A stretch of DNA of 49,056 bases from positions 1-49,056 of IMG/VR virus record IMGVR_UViG_3300048444_000320; one strand, 5' to 3'. The notes beneath the pieces were generated by a model. It had not been told where the DNA came from. It ran no database searches and saw only the letters and a list, made by a program, of their open reading frames with translations. This DNA is from a virus. Position numbers and translations under genes: made by a program. This document shows positions 47,610-49,056 of this stretch, one piece after another. Positions within the stretch are counted from its first letter, which is position 1; every line of letters begins with the position of its first letter.

Positions 47610-47657
47610 TCACTCATTACCGTGCCAGTAAAAGGTCTCTAGTTCGTTTTGTGCCAT
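47610..47657 (-). pseudogene. Stranded native 5' end of sbcB
   Basis: On the minus strand ATG 47657 opens MAQNELETFYWHGNE and then stops. The codons for TFYWH are the attR core, and the same codons in sbcB at 2870-2886 continue into the exonuclease. Before integration the gene would have read MAQNELET-FYWHDYETW. The prophage therefore separated eight native codons, and presumably the native promoter to their right, from the rest of the gene. Confidence 0.88.
47621..47637. repeat. attR core, 17-bp direct repeat
   Basis: This is an exact copy of the attL core at 2870-2886. Chromosomal DNA resumes to the right. The distance between cores is 44,751 bases. Confidence 0.9.
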
Positions 47658-47754
47658 AACCTAAGCTTAAGCTGCTTGTATAAAAGAAAAACTATAGCAT
47701 GAGCTCGGCACCAAATTCAGTCACTTATTATACGTCGGTTATCGAAACAGCGCT

Positions 47755-47994
47755 TTATACCCGCTCATACCCCTCAATAATTAAGTCGTAAGCTTTCTTC
47801 AATTTTTCTGTCAGTGTTAGGTTGTCGTCGTGACGAAAGGCGAGCTCGGCATGTGGCAATAGCCGTTCGCCTACACGACGGGCAATGGCATCTTCGAGTT
47901 GCTGCTGGTCGCCTGATGCGGCTTCGGTTGGCACTTCAACGGTAATGTCGCCTTTCGAGCCAATGTGCTCATAGTTAACACGATAAGTTGGCAT
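47755..47994 (-). CDS. Small conserved-looking host protein, unknown function
   Basis: The 79-aa protein begins with strands (MPTYRVNYEHIGSKGDITVE) and ends with helices (DNLTLTEKLKKAYDLIIEGY). GGAGGG lies five bases before the ATG. It lies upstream of the native sbcB start on the same strand, so it may be cotranscribed with sbcB in strains without the prophage. I recognise no family. The 97 bases between it and the sbcB fragment hold only AT-rich leader sequence. Confidence 0.65.
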   Translation of the reverse strand: MPTYRVNYEHIGSKGDITVEVPTEAASGDQQQLEDAIARRVGERLLPHAELAFRHDDNLTLTEKLKKAYDLIIEGYERV

Positions 47995-48083
47995 AATCCC
48001 TCCATCAATCGCATTGCTAAATGCGTGTTTATCCCCTCTAATAAGACTAGACGAAATACAATAAAAAGCAGGGGATATTAGTT

Positions 48084-49056
48084 ATGAAAAAAACACTTCT
48101 CTTATCGGTACTGGCTGGCGCACTGATTGGATCAGCGCCGCTGCAGGCGGATGACCACGGCGTTGAATACGCAATGGCAATTCACGGTGGTGCCGGTACT
48201 ATCACGCGTGCGAATTTAACGGATGAACAAGAGCAAGCTTACAAAGACAAACTCAACGAAGCTTTGGAAGCGGGCCGGGCAGTATTGAAAGACGGTGGTG
48301 ACAGCACCACTGCGGTTATTGCGGCTATCCAAGTGATGGAAGAGTCCCCGTTGTTTAACTCCGGCAAAGGAGCCGTATATACCTGGGATGGTGAGCATGA
48401 GCTGGATGCGTCATTAATGGAAGGTGAAAAGGGCAACGCCGGCGCGGTGGCTGGTGTGAAAACCGTGAAAAGTCCCATTGAACTGGCACGTGAGGTGATG
48501 GAAGAGTCCGTACACGTCATGCTCAGTGGTGAAGGCGCTGAACAGTTTGCCAAACAACAAGGTTTAGAGCAGGTCGATAACAGCTATTTTAATACTGAAC
48601 GTCGTTATCAACAGCTGTTAAAAGCCAAAGAAAAAATTAAGGCAAGTGAGCAGCCAGAGCAGCAAGCCTGGGAGTATCTCGATTTAGATTATAAATACGG
48701 CACGGTTGGCGCTGTAGCGGTCGATAAAAACGGTTTATTAAGCGCTGGTACGTCAACAGGCGGCATGACGGCGAAGCGTTATGGTAGAATAGGTGATTCC
48801 CCTATTATTGGTGCTGGCACTTGGGCGGATAACGACAGTTGTGCGGTATCAGCTACTGGGCATGGTGAGTATTTTATTCGCTTTCATGTAGCTGCAGATA
48901 TTTGTTCGCGGGTTAAATATAAAGGCCTCTCGGTCAGTGAAGCCGGCGACGAAGTCATTCATGGCGTGCTGGAGCAAGCCGGAGGTACCGGTGGCGTGAT
49001 TATTATTGATGCCGATGGCAATGTGGCCATGCCGTTCAATACCGAAGGTATGTATC
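48084..49056 (+). CDS. Exported isoaspartyl peptidase / L-asparaginase (Ntn-hydrolase), 3' end off the window
   Basis: The visible 324 codons start with a signal peptide (MKKTLLLSVLAGALIGSAPL, then QA). The family opening AMAIHGGAGTI follows, then NSGKGAVYTWDGEHELDASL. The GTVGAVAVD motif has the Thr that becomes the new N-terminal nucleophile after self-cleavage, and STGGM and GAGTWAD follow. It hydrolyses beta-aspartyl peptides and asparagine in the periplasm. It is a host gene, divergent from the 79-aa gene, and truncated by the window edge. Confidence 0.92.
   Translation, partial: MKKTLLLSVLAGALIGSAPLQADDHGVEYAMAIHGGAGTITRANLTDEQEQAYKDKLNEALEAGRAVLKDGGDSTTAVIAAIQVMEESPLFNSGKGAVYTWDGEHELDASLMEGEKGNAGAVAGVKTVKSPIELAREVMEESVHVMLSGEGAEQFAKQQGLEQVDNSYFNTERRYQQLLKAKEKIKASEQPEQQAWEYLDLDYKYGTVGAVAVDKNGLLSAGTSTGGMTAKRYGRIGDSPIIGAGTWADNDSCAVSATGHGEYFIRFHVAADICSRVKYKGLSVSEAGDEVIHGVLEQAGGTGGVIIIDADGNVAMPFNTEGMY

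Noticed and set aside
1-49056. CRISPR arrays, tRNA or rRNA genes, insertion sequences
   Set aside because: No regular spacer-repeat array, cloverleaf or rRNA sequence was seen, and no transposase reading frame; integration is in sbcB and not in a tRNA.

Overview
The window is a gammaproteobacterial chromosome segment, probably a marine Alteromonadales/Idiomarina-like host (inferred from the style of the flanking proteins, not proven). It carries a complete temperate prophage of about 44.75 kb inserted in the 5' end of sbcB (exonuclease I). A 17-bp direct repeat marks the ends (2870-2886 and 47621-47637). The host genes are a partial GMC oxidoreductase and sbcB on the left (minus strand), and a 79-aa gene (minus) plus a partial exported isoaspartyl peptidase/asparaginase (plus) on the right. 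The first codons of the native sbcB are stranded at the right end, so the gene now uses a phage-supplied start and probably a phage-supplied promoter.

Left arm (3.0-9.6 kb): tyrosine integrase on the plus strand. A leftward early operon on the minus strand encodes a small upstream gene, a RecT annealing protein whose frame is broken, a YqaJ-type exonuclease, a DnaJ-like zinc protein, an adenine methyltransferase, a PapB-like regulator, a zinc-ribbon protein, SSB and an AlpA-like excisionase. It starts at a promoter whose -35/-10 spacer contains an ATAG-N4-CTAT operator, and its leader carries three hairpins.

Immunity region (9.5-16.9 kb): the same operator recurs at 16.82 and 16.90 kb beside a CI/LexA-like repressor. 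Between the two control regions lies AT-rich accessory cargo: a three-gene envelope/lipoprotein operon, small genes, a RexA/RexB-like pair (soluble protein plus 4-TM protein), a divergent putative abortive-infection membrane protein, a 14-codon gene with its own Shine-Dalgarno and terminator, and a membrane protein co-transcribed with the repressor.

Right arm (16.9-47.5 kb, plus strand): CII-like regulator, replication proteins O- and P-like, a phage CsrA, RusA, a Mor-type activator, lysis genes, then a Mu/D3112-like packaging and head module (terminase, DUF935 portal, gpF, gpI protease/scaffold, capsid, gp36, gpG, gp37). The tail is siphovirus-like: tail tube, G/GT chaperones joined by a -1 frameshift, tape measure, tip proteins and a 1830-aa J-like protein. 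Two AT-rich accessory inserts (26.0 and 35.5 kb) interrupt the late genes; both end at the same short repeat.

The most striking system is a complete diversity-generating retroelement (DGR) at 43.9-47.2 kb: a 511-aa C-type-lectin/FGE-fold tail adhesin with a C-terminal variable repeat, a downstream hairpin with a GRNA-type tetraloop, avd, a template repeat, a structured spacer and a DGR-type reverse transcriptase. The 116-nt template and variable repeats differ at 17 positions, all 17 at template adenines. This is direct evidence of past adenine-specific mutagenic retrohoming that diversified the phage's receptor-binding tip.
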